64,000 bases of DNA. Origin: Caenorhabditis remanei. Lineage: Eukaryota > Nematoda > Chromadorea > Rhabditida > Rhabditidae. The DNA lies in contig NC_071333.1 in NCBI RefSeq assembly GCF_010183535.1, forward strand, positions 5,454,587-5,518,586, written 5' to 3'. The position numbers and the translations under genes were made by a program. Below are positions 1-12,616 of the stretch, piece after piece. A model generated the notes under the pieces. It did not search any database. It had not been told where the DNA came from and saw only the letters and a program-made list of their open reading frames with translations. Position 1 is the stretch's first letter; each line of letters begins with the position of its first letter.

Positions 1-331
1 AGAAGATTTTTTATATTAAGTTGGATTTAAAAAAATGGTAAAAGTGGCTCCTGTCTGATGAGCAAAGGAGACACGTGGAGCAGGATCCGAAAATGGGGCT
101 AAAAAGAGTTAAAATAATTTAAAGTTCCAAAAATCTACTCAGTCATCCTTTTTTCATTGTTTTTCATCATGAAAATTCTCCCCTGCTCTTTTAAAAACTA
201 TTTCAGTAAAATATTAACGCTATGTTTTTATAATACTTTGAAAAATGAAGAAAAAGATGGTCATGTAGAGCGAATTTTGGGCACTACAAGATTCTTCATT
301 TTTTAAAGAACAATTTCAGGAGCCCGCCTTA

Positions 332-530
332 TTAAGACGCTCTCTTTTCCATGGGGTACTGCATCAATCAAAAATATCGAAAGTTCTAAAATATTTACAC
401 TTACCACTATACTGTCGAGGATAGACATGGAATAGGAAGGTAATGATAAGAGCGAGAGAAGGTCAAGGAGCTCGGCGGCTGTCGACAGAAGCGATTGTGA
501 AAAAATGTTTGAGAGTAATCGAGGACCCAT
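332..530 (-). CDS. Possible two-exon 50-residue hydrophobic peptide, copy 1
   Basis: The reading starts at ATG 530-528. Exon 1 (530-405) ends at a strong GTAAGT donor, and exon 2 (358-332) follows a TTGATGCAG acceptor. The product would be 50 residues: a leucine- and serine-rich hydrophobic N-terminus followed by a tail ending in EKRAS. It could be a small secreted peptide with a dibasic site, but I do not recognise a family. Copy 2 (16130-16328) keeps the same start, splice sites and stop with one tyrosine-to-phenylalanine change, which weakly supports coding. The short length makes a chance ORF quite possible. Confidence 0.3.
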
Positions 531-3480
531 TGAAAACAGGACAAGATAATATTTATAAAGAGAAAGAGGCTACGGCCGTGGGAAGCGATGATAAGGGTAC
601 GAGAGACTGATATGGGACAATACCTGTTTACGTTGATATTATACACTATATTATCTTCGGAGTGAACTTTAAAATATTTATGATTATTTTCCATGTTTGA
701 TTAATATTAGGGTTAAAAAATGTAAAGTTTTCAATATACTCATGAATATCTGATTTATGATTAATATATCAAGTTCGTAGAAAATTTTAGTGTTAGAAGA
801 TGAAAATATTTGCAATTTACCACATCTTTGCAATGAATTGCAAAGACTTGCTTTTGGCAACTCACCACCACAATCTGATTATAAAACTGACACGTGACTA
901 CACTACGGACGCATGAAATGCCATTTGGCGCGGCGTTCCTATTTTGAGTTTTTTAAATTTTACTTCAAAATTGAGGAATTTATGAATTGGAGTTACTGGA
1001 GTGTGTCATAAGATATTTAGACGTTTTGATGATCTGAAAATGTTACATGCAGATTTGGCATGCAGATTTTATTTGCTAGAAACTTGTTCTCTAATTTGGA
1101 CTTATCTTGAAATAAAAAACCCTTGAAGATCCCTCTGCCAGTGAAAATCCCTCTGGCTAGCTCAACACTCTGGCTCTCATACGAAGGTTTCCGGGGTGTT
1201 TCTGTTTAAATATATCAACTTTATCTTAATAAACATTCTGCTATTCCTGAAAATTGCAAAAAGTTTATGTAAGTATGTTTTTAACTTTTTAAGAAAAATT
1301 TGTTTGCCACGTTATCAGAAATCAGCTAATGGTACTAGAAATTTTTTAAAATTATAACGAAGGGAGAAATAATGATGTGTGTTGATCCGACTTAACCAAA
1401 CTTCGATGGAATGCTCTGAATCCATTCTCGGTTATTTTCCAATTTTCTACTTAAACTCTCACACACACTTGCGGATAACAACATAACAACACTCCATTGT
1501 ACCGTTTTCTTGCAAATGGTCATGTTGAAAATCTGAGCATCTTGGGTAAAGATTTACTTCAACTTTTAAATTATACTTTAATGAAACTTGTAAAGTTTTA
1601 TTATGTAAACCTCATATTTTGAATATTCAGGTATCTTTCAAAACCATTTGCAAAATTTAAAACGCAGTAGGTTGTTTATCTCTGACTCATTGTCATCGTC
1701 TCTGCTTGATTTCGTCTTTTCGTTGTTATTTTTTTCTGTTTAAGTGATGCTGGCTAGTCATTCTATTTCTGCATTTCACTCTTCAGATATATTGATTCTT
1801 ATTTTAGTCAGAAACTCGGCAAAAATGTTGATCATTTGTATTTTGCTTTTCTCATTTTTCTTTTGTATGTTTTGCTTCCAAGTGTTTTGCCGATGCTACT
1901 AAATTGAGTATTTCTTTCAAACCTCATAGTAAATAACTTTGAATGATCCAATAACGTTTTGAACGGGAAAGAATGAAATATTAATCATTCTCTCCAGATG
2001 CCAATAATAGGGCAAAGAAGCACTGTCGGTGCAAGAGAAATACACAAAGACCTTCTCTCCATTCTCGCGAATAGTTTCTATTATTCCACATGTGGCTGTA
2101 AACGGGTCTTTCGCTTCTCACACGCTTCATTCGTATAGTTTTGTTTGAAATGTTTACTTTCTTTTTTTCTCTGCGTTCAATGTTCTGAAATCGATGAAAT
2201 CTTTCAGGCTTCCTTGTGGATGGATGGCCACCAATATCTATGTGATTATTAATAAATGAATTGTTTTATTTTGGGATTTCACTTTAAAGGTAAGATTGTT
2301 TTCCAATTTTCATACTTTGAAATTTTTAAAAAAAATGAGGCAGAAACGATCACTATTTGGAATAAAGTTTTTGGTTTCTATTATTTTCAGACTTCCTACT
2401 GGTATGGATGGTCGCAGACTTATCGAAAAAGTTGTCGCAATTAGATTTTTATTAAATTCAATTTGGTTTGATTTGTTTGTTGGATTTTGTTTGAAAATGT
2501 GAGCCTTTTCAGAATTGTTTGGATTCCTACATGAAGATTATTGCCCGCGTTTAAGATTTATTGGAAAATTCTTCATTTTGAGAAATATTTAAAAAAAAAC
2601 ACAAGTTAACTTATCAGCTATCAAGTTTTTGAGACATAAACAAAAAATTAAATACACCAAGACTCTCTCTCTCTCTCTTTTTTAATGCTTGCGAATAACT
2701 TCAATTATCCCACATGTGGCTGTCTAAATTCGGTAAACAATCATTTTTTCCAGTCTCCTTGTGATGGATGGCTACCAATTTTCTTATGATTATTATTGAA
2801 TTCATTGTTGCTAGCTTTGCATCTTGTTAGAAACGTGAACTTTTTTAAATCTTGAAAGTTAGGGCTCATATCCATTTTTTTTTCAGGCTTCCCTAAACCT
2901 GCTTGAAGAACAACAAGATGACAACGGTGCCAGCCAGCAGTGCCTCTTCTGATTGTCACCAAACGTCGTGCGAACCGACTGTTCGTCAAGGATGCTCAAG
3001 GTGACCCTTTATCATCAGCCTCCAACCTCCCCCTCCCTTTGTCATTATGGATGGTATTTCACTTCCCAAAAAATGGGACGTTAAAATTTATATTTTAATT
3101 CAACTTGGTTTGGATTCAATAATTGATTTTCGAAAAAATAGAAGTTAGTTTTTTTCCAAAAATGGGCGAACATTTTGAAGTTTGGTTAAAGTTTAAATCA
3201 ATTTTTTAACTGACATTTCATCTCCTTTATTTTGAGACTGTTTTTAATAATTGAGGAGATGCATCGCGTTTATCCATAATTTCACGGTCGGAAAAATTTT
3301 TAGAATCCTGAGAACCTTACGCGCAATATGTCGTTTTACACAAAACAAATATTCATATTTTTCAAGTTACTTATGGTTCAAATTTCGAGAACTAGTATTT
3401 TGAATATTCATGAAATTCCTATATGAAGCAGCAGTCTCCAATTGCCTGGCAATTTCAAATTAACATAACACGTATTTAGT
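531..3480. other. AT-rich stretch without a supported gene
   Basis: I see no continuous coding signal here. The stretch contains a CT microsatellite at about 2660-2680 and two diverged copies of a roughly 120-190 bp segment. Short exon-like pieces occur near 2390 and 2900-3000 but join into no convincing protein. The point corresponding to the BEL insertion in copy 2 is at about 3078-3082 (GCCTC). Confidence 0.5.
2066..2810. repeat. Diverged internal duplication
   Basis: Around 2066-2256 and 2687-2810 the same order of motifs recurs: GCGAATA, a CACATGTGGCTGT block, a TTTCCAG/TTTCAG acceptor-like site, CTCCTTGTG followed by GATGGATGGC, then TGATTATTA. The two segments differ by many substitutions. 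The second segment is the Helitron target in copy 2. Function unknown. Confidence 0.5.
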
Positions 3481-3498
3481 CTAAAAAATAATTTCCAG

Positions 3499-3682
3499 AC
3501 AGAAAGCTCACAGAACACCCGTAGCAAAATGTGATCATATAACTCTTTACAAAACTGGCGCTATTGAGACCCATCATTCAAAATTAAACGTTTTTCAGAA
3601 AGTTTTGGTAGTCGTCGAAGGCCGACTCCTATGCAAGCATACCCGGAGCAACATCGAACAAGAAAACAGAGAATCAATATGA
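3499..3682 (+). other. Possible terminal exon, copy 1
   Basis: After a TTTCCAG acceptor there is a 60-codon open stretch ending in TGA, rich in Lys, His and Glu. A second acceptor (TTTTTCAG at about 3591-3598) would instead start a short basic exon in another frame ending after 3719. Both readings persist in copy 2 (about 44174-44357). No upstream exon could be joined, so this may be chance. Confidence 0.2.
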
Positions 3683-3983
3683 GACTGGTTCTTGGATGTT
3701 TCCATCACACTGTTTTTAGCTAATTTAGTGTTTTTAAACTTTATTTGTAGGATTTTTAGTTTAGTATTTGATATGTATTATTTTGATGTTCTAATCACAC
3801 TGTTTTTAGATAATTTTTCAATAAATATTTTCACTTCACTACTCCTGCTTTTTCTTATGTATTTTGAATTGGTATCAACAATGGTGTGGTTAATCACAGT
3901 ATTCTCTGCGGTGAAATGAGTTCAAGGGGCTAGGAACATTGTCCTAATAATTTCTGGTTTATTTTTATGAATGCAATATTTTT

Positions 3984-4404
3984 TTAAACTTTTATTAGCA
4001 TATTGAATGTTGGGGGCAATGAGATCGGAGATAAATGAGATTGTAGATAAAATGATACTTCTTCGGCAATGGAGTGAATTTTCAATTTTAGTGAGTGCTT
4101 TCCTTCCTGCACTCTGAAATATTGTTCAATTTTTGAAGAATTCAGACTGAAATTGGAAAAACTCACATTTTCAGTTGAATACATTTCAAGCATTGCCTCA
4201 AAATGAGAATGGAGCTGCTCCCGACTGACTTCTGTTGCTCGTTGCTCGTTTCCAAAATTTCGTACTCAAATTGCAACCTCCTCATCTCTGTCTTCTTGGC
4301 AGCTAGTTTCTCTTTTCTTCTATTCAGCGCTTTATTTATTTTCCACTTTAACCCACCCTCTGAATGGTCTGGTGATGGACTTATTCTCAGCCTCTTGCCT
4401 CTTT
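3984..4404 (-). pseudogene. Coiled-coil-like coding remnant, frame-broken, copy 1
   Basis: On the minus strand about 55 codons (4404 to about 4235) read as a charged helical segment including RRKEKLAAKKTEMRRL. From about 4240 to 3984 a second frame continues as charged helical sequence around HSHFEAMLEMY to a stop. A direct 7-base repeat (ACGAGCA twice) lies at the frame change. In copy 2 the first frame has a TGA near 45045. The stretch lies downstream of the coiled-coil gene on the same strand and may be its lost 3' part or a separate decayed gene. It could also be non-coding. Confidence 0.3.
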
Positions 4405-4965
4405 ATTGATAATCTTTTAACAAGAATAAATACAATACAATATCGAATTGTTTGAACAAAATTGAGTACATAATAGAACATTTTAAGCGTTCTTCAGTAA
4501 CATGTAAGTTTGAGTAGAGCCCAGTTGTGAGAACACTGTACTTCTAATAAACTTGTACAGAAATGATTTCACGTTTAATTTTATATCCAAAATATGAAAA
4601 GTTTCCAATATCCTTTCCACAGGTCCCGGGTAGGTGGAAAATGTATTTCTTCTTTCATCACAAAAATTCTTTTGATTTCTATACAGACAAAATCAATTTT
4701 TTGAGATATTACTTTGTTTTATTCTAGTTTTGGTAATCTATCAATGGAATAACTTAGTTAATAAATTAATAAAAAATTGAGTAGCATAGAGAATAAGGAA
4801 GGTGGTGTCGAATATGAATGGCTAGGAATAAGGAGAGGAATAAAGTTGAGAGACGGCGAATGGTAAAGGTTTTAGCAGATTTTTTATTTGTTTCCAATGA
4901 ATTTCATCTAAAATGTTGACTATTTTTCCACAAAATGCAGGAAACACTCACCAAATCTTCAGCTC

Positions 4966-7476
4966 TTATCGGTTCGATTTTTTTCCGAACTTTTTTATTG
5001 GTGGCTCAGAATTATCATCATCATAAACTTGGGAACAAATCGAGTTGTCCTTAGAGTTGAAAGAATCGGGACCTGAAAACATAAATTTGGCCTCATTATC
5101 ACCTCTTTCAGTTTCACAATCATTCCTACCTTTAAACTGGTGGATGTTATTGCTCAGATTATTTGAGTTATGTTTTTTATTGGTGAATACTTGAACACGG
5201 TTTGTGATTTGTTCATTTTTTCGTGTGACAGTTCCAGTTTCTTCAAATTTATCATAAGCGACAAAAATCTCGTTTGTCTTCTTTTCAATTTGATCTCTGG
5301 CTTGTTTTATGATACAGAGATTATCAGCCATGTGGTTCTTCGGTTCTTGCACCTCAGTCTGATTTGATTCTGATGTGGTTTTCTTGATGATATTCAATGA
5401 AGCCATAGTGTCTTTGAGTGCTTGATTTTCATTCTTCAGTTGCTCAGCTTGCTTTGCCACATGTTCTAGATTCTCTTCTAATTCATTCTTGTAACATTCA
5501 GTGGCATGTCTCAAGTTGATCATTTCTTTATTTTTCTGATCAAGCAAATCAGAAAGTCTCTTCACTTCTTCTTCCAATTTTGACATTTTGAACTTTGTTT
5601 TCTTAATCTCCTCACGTTGCATGCCAAAACGTGATTGCGTTTTGCTCAACTGCGACCACAGATTACTTTTTTCTTGTTCTAGTTTACAAAATCTGATCTT
5701 CTCATCAGCGATGCTGCTATTAGATGTTGTCATTGCGGCTTTCAGCTCCTCTATAATTTTTTCGTTTTGCTGATCCTTCTCTCCTAGTTTATTCAATTCC
5801 GTGTAATAATGATCCGACATTTTGATTCGTCCTGACTAAATACACATTGTTCAAATTATTTGAATATTTATTCATTTTACCTCTTTTTCGTGAATCAAAA
5901 GCCTAGCCAGTGTAACAATCTGAGTGTTAAAAAAGTTCCAGAGACATCCTTGATCTTTTTCCGATAATTCTTTGAATTTCTTCAACAAAATTATGGTATT
6001 CTCATACAAATGAAAGTTCTTACCCCGGTAAAATCGGACAGCATTTGCAGAGCAAGGGGAGCATTATGGAACTGTTGGGTACTCCGAAACACGGCCATTC
6101 TGTCTGACCATTGTTTTTGGAATGCGGCAGTTGCTGAAACACAAAAATAAGTTTTAGAAAATAAACTTTGAAGTTTGGTGCAAGTGTTCTGAGGAAAGGT
6201 GTATCTAGAATATGTTGCTACAAAGTATGAGGTACGAAACGACCAAGTTTTTTGTCGGTTAACTTTAGTGTACACTGATTAATCATATAAACCCTTTTGA
6301 AAGTCACTGCCAACCTACTTACTTAAAATATTTCATTATGTTTTTAAATATCGATAAAAACTCAAGCGTGCGAGGGATTTTTAACAATTTTTGAAACATT
6401 TTGAAAAAAAATTGTGAAATTGTTTTCAAATCCGAGCCGAGCAGCCGAGTATTGACTGAAAACTGTGAAAGATCTAAGTAATTTGATTGACTGTAGCACT
6501 CTGAGCAGTTTCCGAATTTCACCCTGAACACGGCTAGACTTTTTAAAACGTAGAAAATTTTCAAAAGTACCCGGACTTCCAGTATAGTTGAGACGAGTCT
6601 GAAATGAAACAAAAAGTATTATTATTCTATCATTGAGAGTGTTACCTCATTTTGCTCAATGAACATGATTATGATATCTGCAAGATATTCAATCATTATT
6701 GGTCCTACTTTTGACTTTAAACTGTCTTCCTGGTCTTTGAATTTCTGTATCAGGAAACGATTATCTGGTTTTCATAAATGCTTTAAGTATACCTTTAAAA
6801 ATTCACTCATAGTTGTACGAGACTGTTGGCAGTTGCTTACAAGTGGTGGAGACAAAAAAGAAAGTAAGATTGGCTTCATTTGGTTTTTGAACAAATTGAC
6901 TTTCGCATCTGGAAATGAAAAACATTGTGTTGAAAATTCCCAATGGTGATACCAAGAGAGAGTCTAGATGAATTTTCCGAAGTCATGGAAGAGGAACGAT
7001 TGAAAGAAGGAAATAAGGAACCTGTAAAAGAGTTTTGTGAAATCATAAAGTTTACAATAGTTCACTAGATTTTTTCTCTAGAAACAAGCAACTCACCTTG
7101 AAGGTTTTTATTATCTCCTAAAATAGCGTCAATCCCGTGAGATAGCATAAAGCAAAGATACTGAAATAGATCATTCTAAGAAAGGCCGAAAAAAAAATGA
7201 ACAGCAAAGAAAAAGGAGGATTCAGTTTGATAAAAATTTCACTATTTGCTTTTTTTATTTTAACAAAAGAGGAACGCAAAAAAACACAATCCAACATATA
7301 TTCAAATGTATCTGTGACCATACGCATTTGGTCATTATTATCGTTCAAAAGAGAACCAGGTAGTGAGATAAGTGTAACCGAAAGAAGAAGGGAACTCATA
7401 ATTAAAAATTGAACGTCTTGCGGCAGCTGCTCATAATCCTTCTTCTCATTTGTTCTTATTTGTTGGTGAGCGTAGC
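4966..7476 (-). CDS. Multi-exon coiled-coil protein gene, copy 1
   Basis: I could join exons in frame across consensus splice sites: 7160-7097, 6908-6793, 6744-6646, 6598-6571, 6133-6024, 5979-5881 and 5835-4966. A further upstream exon probably lies at about 7476-7291 (includes KKDYEQLPQDV), but its donor and the true start are unclear. The N-terminal part is helical (for example MIEYLADIIIMF, HNAPLALQMLSDF). The last exon gives about 290 residues, mostly heptad-rich coiled coil up to about residue 160 of that exon, then a polar tail ending KKFGKKSNR and a TAA. Such proteins are usually structural or scaffold components; I do not recognise the family. A consensus GTGAGT donor lies shortly after the stop. 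The gene is duplicated at 45641-48075. Confidence 0.7.
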
Positions 7477-10423
7477 TAAGAACGAAAAGGGTGTGTGGAT
7501 GTAACACGGCTTTCCAATAGCAAAAGAATGAAATACACGGAAGCGGTATGTGAGTAAAAGCAAAAAGTAGAAAAAATGGAAAGATTTCATACACTAAACT
7601 GATTTAGAGAAGCAAAAATCCTGAAACAAAATATTTTTGAGAACCATAGCAATATAGCTCAAGAAAAGAATGAAAACTGAGAATACACATGTTCTGAGTC
7701 ATATAGATTTTACTATTGATTCCAGTTTCGAGTTCAGGTATTCATTAGTCGAAAGTTATAAACATTGTGATTCCAAATCGACGTGCTGCTGTAACCTTGA
7801 CAAAGAGTAGAACTATGAAATAATCCGAACTTTCGAAATAATACTTATGCGAAACAGTTTAATCATGATCATGATGTCTTCGAGCTGTGATTAAGGGTAA
7901 GTGGTCAATTGAAATAATTCGTTTCTTTCTGTATAAGTAATTTTTATTTGAAATATGAAAACTATCCAATGTGATAAGTTTTTTAAAAGTATTTATGATC
8001 ATCATGTTTTTTGGGCACTTGTTAAGGTTTTTTTTCTTTTTAATAGGAAATCAATTCTAGCTGAAAAGTTAAAAAAGCACATAAGGGCATTTCTCGTTGA
8101 ATATACTCCTGGATTCGAGGGAGATTAGAGAGGGATTAGTCAGGAAGTGTGCAACGCCGTATCGGACACCGCATTTGAAAGCACCACGTGTTATCGATTT
8201 GTTTTATCCACTTCTTTAACTTTGATTGCTGCGTAGTGACCCATTGACTTGATCCAGTTTTTGCAACCTAGAGGTTTTCTTCAAAAAATTTAAGCTTAAT
8301 GGTCAAATCAAGTAATTATTGTGGGGAGGAATGCATGCAAACAGCAGCATCAAATTATCGTGCATAAATTGTTTATTTCAAACATTGAAAGAATGTCTTA
8401 TTTTCAGACAGGACGATGTATTATCAAAATCTATAACGGAATTGATTTATTTAAATAATATCATTCAGGAAAGTATACCTTTTTATTACAAATGTGAAAA
8501 AATGCTGCTCTGCAGAGTTATTAAAACACCCAATATCAAGCTCGTCTGAAGAATCATCTTTCTTAATTTCTGAGTTTTGCATGGATGTACTCATTAACAG
8601 TTTGATCAACACCTCGGTCTAAACCTTGGTCTAGACCTCGGTCTAAAACATCAAAAGTATTGAATTTATTTCTTTGTAGGCTAAAATAAATAATCTCAAG
8701 AATTATTTCACTTTTCAATAATATGAAATCAGTAGAAGCGATCCTTAATGAGAAAACGGTGCTTACAAAATCGATGTTGTAGGATAAAGTTTTTTACACA
8801 TCTTCAAATGTTTTGCTATTAGTATAACGTATATTGATTATTGAGATGCTGAATATAAACATTTCCCTCAAAAAATTCGTTTAACGAATGAGAACAGCTC
8901 CATGTTTTTACAATTTCCTGTTTAATTGTGCCAGTTTGATAGCCAAAGTAACAACACAAAACATGCGTTTGCCTGAATAATGTACTAAACGGGTCGTCAC
9001 GACACATTCAATGACATGATGAAACTCTTTGGTTGTTTCTAGTTTACCTAATAACTGTCAGCGTTGGCACAATTATTGTAAGTGTTGTAAATCCAGTCAA
9101 AAGATTAATATAATACTAATTCACTAATCCTTTTTAACGGGATTACACAACCTCTATACCTGGCTCTACCAGAAGATTATGTCTCACTCTTATTACCCTT
9201 AAAATGGAAAACTAATTACGCTGCGAGTAAATCGTGAAAGGAGGGGAAAGTGTCGCGGAAGAAATAAGATGTAGATGATCTTTCATTCATCGAAAAAGGA
9301 TAGGGATAAAAACCTGTGGTTTTGTTGATAGTTTCTAGAAAAATGTTTGAGGGAAAGGGAAAAACTTGATTTGATATAAAAACTGAACCACAAGGTAAAG
9401 ACTACTTCAAAAAAAAACAACTAATTTGTTGTATTGGTTCATGGATTCCTCCAATCTAAAAGAAAATGATAGTTACAGTTAGCAAAACGGAAGCATTTTG
9501 ATGAGGAACGCTAAACATTTCCTTAATTATGTTGTTTATTTTGTTGTCGTTTATTCTAACAACTCGCTATTTTGCTCATTTTCTCAAAACTGAAGGTTAC
9601 ACTTGCAGCCATTGTGGGTGCTTTTTTGAAACTTTTGAACTGTTTTGTCAAAAGCTGGTCGCAATATTGCACTGATATAAAATTATAGTTATTTTCTGCT
9701 TGGGACATTCACATTTTCTCTATGCGGGGAATCACGAGTCTCAATACTTAATAGCCACCCTATAAATGAGTGGTGTGTAAAAATAGAGAGAGAGAACAGG
9801 AAGAGCCAGTTGGGAGACAGCTGGCGGGAGTAACTTATTGAACGTATCTACGATTAGAAGAAGTATAATCTTTTTTAGAATTGAAATTGAGATTCGTTTG
9901 TTGAATGAAAAACCTCATTTTCATTTTGAGAGAATGCTGATGATCTTCAAATGGGTTTATATAAAGTTATTAAACGGAATCAGGAACCAATTGGAAAACT
10001 AAATCACTTGCGCCGTGTTTGTTTTAAAGAATTTTTGATAAATCGGGTATAATTGAGTTTCCGGCCAAAACAGTTTATTTCGGATGTACATATTATCAAT
10101 GGTTTCATGTTTTTGAGAAGTACATGACAGCGAAAGTTATTGTCAATCCAAAAACAATATTCAGATATTTCTGTTAATAACTCATACTTTAAAGTGAAAT
10201 ATACAATTCCTGTCAGACGTCTTCAAAAATAAAAACAAGAAAAATGGTTTTCATTCTGTTTTGGGTTTTTCTTTTATAATTTTTGGTCTTCTACTTCATG
10301 CCAGGTGTCCAAGATTAATAGTTTCTCATTCATCTGGTCTCACAATGCTTCCCCTCTTTTGGTGCTCATCTTTTGGCTTGTTCACACTTATTTTTCTAGC
10401 TTTCCATGAACCATGTAATAAAA
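7477..10423. other. AT-rich stretch without a supported gene, copy 1
   Basis: This is presumably intergenic. It contains CACGTG (E-box type) at about 8187, a 12-bp repeat array at 8612-8648 and several short open frames that are no better than chance. Conservation with copy 2 (49446-52243) reflects the recent duplication rather than coding constraint. Confidence 0.5.
8612..8648. repeat. Short tandem array, 12-bp unit x3
   Basis: The unit is roughly ACCTYGGTCTAA, three times in a row with single-base differences. The same array occurs in copy 2 at about 50448-50484. Confidence 0.7.
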
Positions 10424-11285
10424 ATGAAATTACAGCTTTTTTCTTTTTTGTTACTGGTTCTGGGTGATGAATTCATTCGTCGCCAGGAATCTTTTGAAGT
10501 TTCACACAATATTACCGTGTCTTGCCGTAGTGATTATTTCTGCACTTTTGGAGTCGTCGTCGAAGAAGATTAGTGAGTTTTCTATTATTCATGCAATTTT
10601 AAATGTTTGGTGCTACTGTTATAGTATTGGGCACAATGTCATTTTTCGTCTTCCATTTCTCTGCTCAAAAAGTGGGAAATTGCAACTTGAGATAGATTCC
10701 CCGTTTGAAGAAGTGGATAACATCTTTCAAGTAAGTGTTTGCCCTCGAAGAGTGACAACGGTTTTTCGAGACTTGACTTCTCTTATTTGAAGAATTTTAA
10801 AGAAAACAATTGAAAAATAGTCTATAAGACGTGATGAGGTTTTGCAGTGTTCAATCTAGATTTTATTTCATTGCAAATACAATGAAAAATTTCCTTGTCG
10901 AAATAATGGTGATTTTCTACAATAACCAGATTATCATAATATTCAGGAATCATTTGAATCTGGAATCTTATTATTTCACAACTGTACGACTTCTGCTGCC
11001 GTGCTTCAAATGTTCCACCCATTCGAAGAAGTTAGACCAAACAACACGTAGAGTTTTAAATAACAAACAAACGAAAACCATAAAAATCTTTTCAGAATTT
11101 TCACTCAAAACTTGACAATTAATATTTCTGATGTTGGAGACCAAGATTATCAGCCAATGATAGAAAACGATGAAACCTTCCAAGACATTTCCGAAGCTGT
11201 TAAAGAATGGATGTATAATGGAAAAGGCGGGGGCAGATCTAAAGTGGAAAACAAGTTCAGCATGAATCTATTCACAATGAGTTAG
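10424..11285 (+). CDS. Secreted N-glycosylated protein, 181 aa, copy 1
   Basis: Four exons join in frame: 10424-10572, 10625-10730, 10947-11047 and 11096-11285. All junctions have GT donors (GTGAG, GTAAG, GTAGAG) and AG acceptors. The product is 181 residues. It begins with a signal peptide (MKLQLFSFLLLVLG) and has N-glycosylation sequons at HNIT, HNCT, QNLT and NIS. Two internal segments resemble each other: ESFEVSHN with ESFESGIL, and SPFEEV with HPFEEV. The C-terminus ends in FSMNLFTMS. The likely role is extracellular; I do not recognise a family. The nearly identical copy at 52244-53105 keeps every exon boundary and the same stop. Confidence 0.75.
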
Positions 11286-12616
11286 AAAAGTCATAAATGT
11301 AGTGCACATACAAATGGTTAAACATTCTAGTATCAGAAAGCATAATTCAGCTAATTTTTTCTGTCACGTAGCTTTATTTATTACTGATCTTAATTTTTTT
11401 AATTTTTATTCTTGATGAAATTTATTCAGACGGTTAGTCATGTCTTCAAACTAACAATGATTTCTAAAACCTCTCGAAATACTAGATTTTATGAGAAGCC
11501 CCTCCTTTTTTTTTAAATGTTTTTGAAAATCATATCCATCATTATTTAAAGTTAAACGTTGTCCTATTGATGGAACCAATACTCGCTCATCACAATTTTT
11601 TCTTTTCTGCTTTTTTTTCTTTTCTGACCCAATGTTTCTATAAATGTTTTACACAGCTCATTGAACACGTGCTTTGAATTATTCTAGCCACGTGGTTTTA
11701 AAAAATTGGATATGCATTCTTTTATCATCCAATCCTCTTTTGTAAATGTCAAATTTTTAAATTTTTAAGTGTCAACTTGTTCTTTCCATTCTGTTTTGGT
11801 ATCCTATTTACTTTGAATAATTCCAATCTTCACTATTGCGTTTGAAGTAATTTCTTAATGTTGTTCACTCAACAAGAAAAAAGAAAAGAAAATAAAACAA
11901 GAGAAGACGTCACCAGAAAGAAGAAAAGGTGGTTATAACTACGATTCTCTCCTCTTATTGGTATCCTCGAGTGCGTGGTTGTCATGTCTTTTCATTTTCC
12001 ACCAGAAAAGAGAGACGGAAAACAAGTGTGAAAAACGAAGAGATTAGCCTGACCCCTGATGGCTGCTCAATTTTCTTCTTAACACCACCATTCTAATTTT
12101 ACAACGCCTACAGCGTTTCCTAAATGTTCAAGATAACTGAGGTTTTAGACCACCCGTTTCTGTTATTAGCGTGTTTGCACAATGTTAAAATATTGATAAA
12201 AACAAAAAAAGAAAATGAAACGTGACATCTGTTCATTTTTTAAAAGAATCACATAGTTGAAGTAGGATCACATCAAATTTTTATTCGTGAATCAAGAAAA
12301 CATGGGTCAAACGAACATCATTATTGGAGCTCTATAAATCTTACTTTTTTTTCGCAATAATAGCACAATTAACAATAAGAAAGAAAAACAGCATTGACTA
12401 ATAAAATATCATGTTTCATTGTTTTCAATCAGGAATAACAAACTTTAGAAGGATGGACTTCATGCAGAGCCTATCTGATGGTTTACAATTGGAATCTTGT
12501 GGGAGTGAGTAACAGAAGATTGGTCATCTAATAACAAATGTTGAGAATGCGTAGATCCCATTCAAAGTTTTATATTTTGATTTGCAACTATTTAGCCCAT
12601 ATTTTCAATAAAAAAA
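11286..12616. other. AT-rich stretch without a gene, copy 1
   Basis: I see no coding signal. A purine-rich tract followed by GACGTCACC at about 11900-11930 resembles a promoter region, but no gene follows before the duplication breakpoint. Confidence 0.5.

Larger units (their letters stand above)
1..12616. repeat. Segmental duplication, copy 1 (cut by window edge)
   Basis: Nearly all of this stretch recurs in the same orientation from about 15799 to 54429, with scattered substitutions and small indels. Copy 1 lacks the Helitron, the BEL/Pao element and the fold-back MITE found in copy 2, so it shows the uninterrupted arrangement. Similarity stops at about 12616, where a truncated non-LTR retrotransposon begins. 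The left limit is not visible because the window starts inside the repeat. Confidence 0.95.

Noticed and set aside
2663..2682. CT microsatellite (and its copy near 18465)
   Set aside because: Ordinary simple repeat without further structure.
3692..3919. 75-codon hydrophobic frame, repeated at 44367-44594
   Set aside because: It is AT-rich, low-complexity Phe/Leu/Ile sequence typical of random AT DNA. Conservation follows from the duplication.
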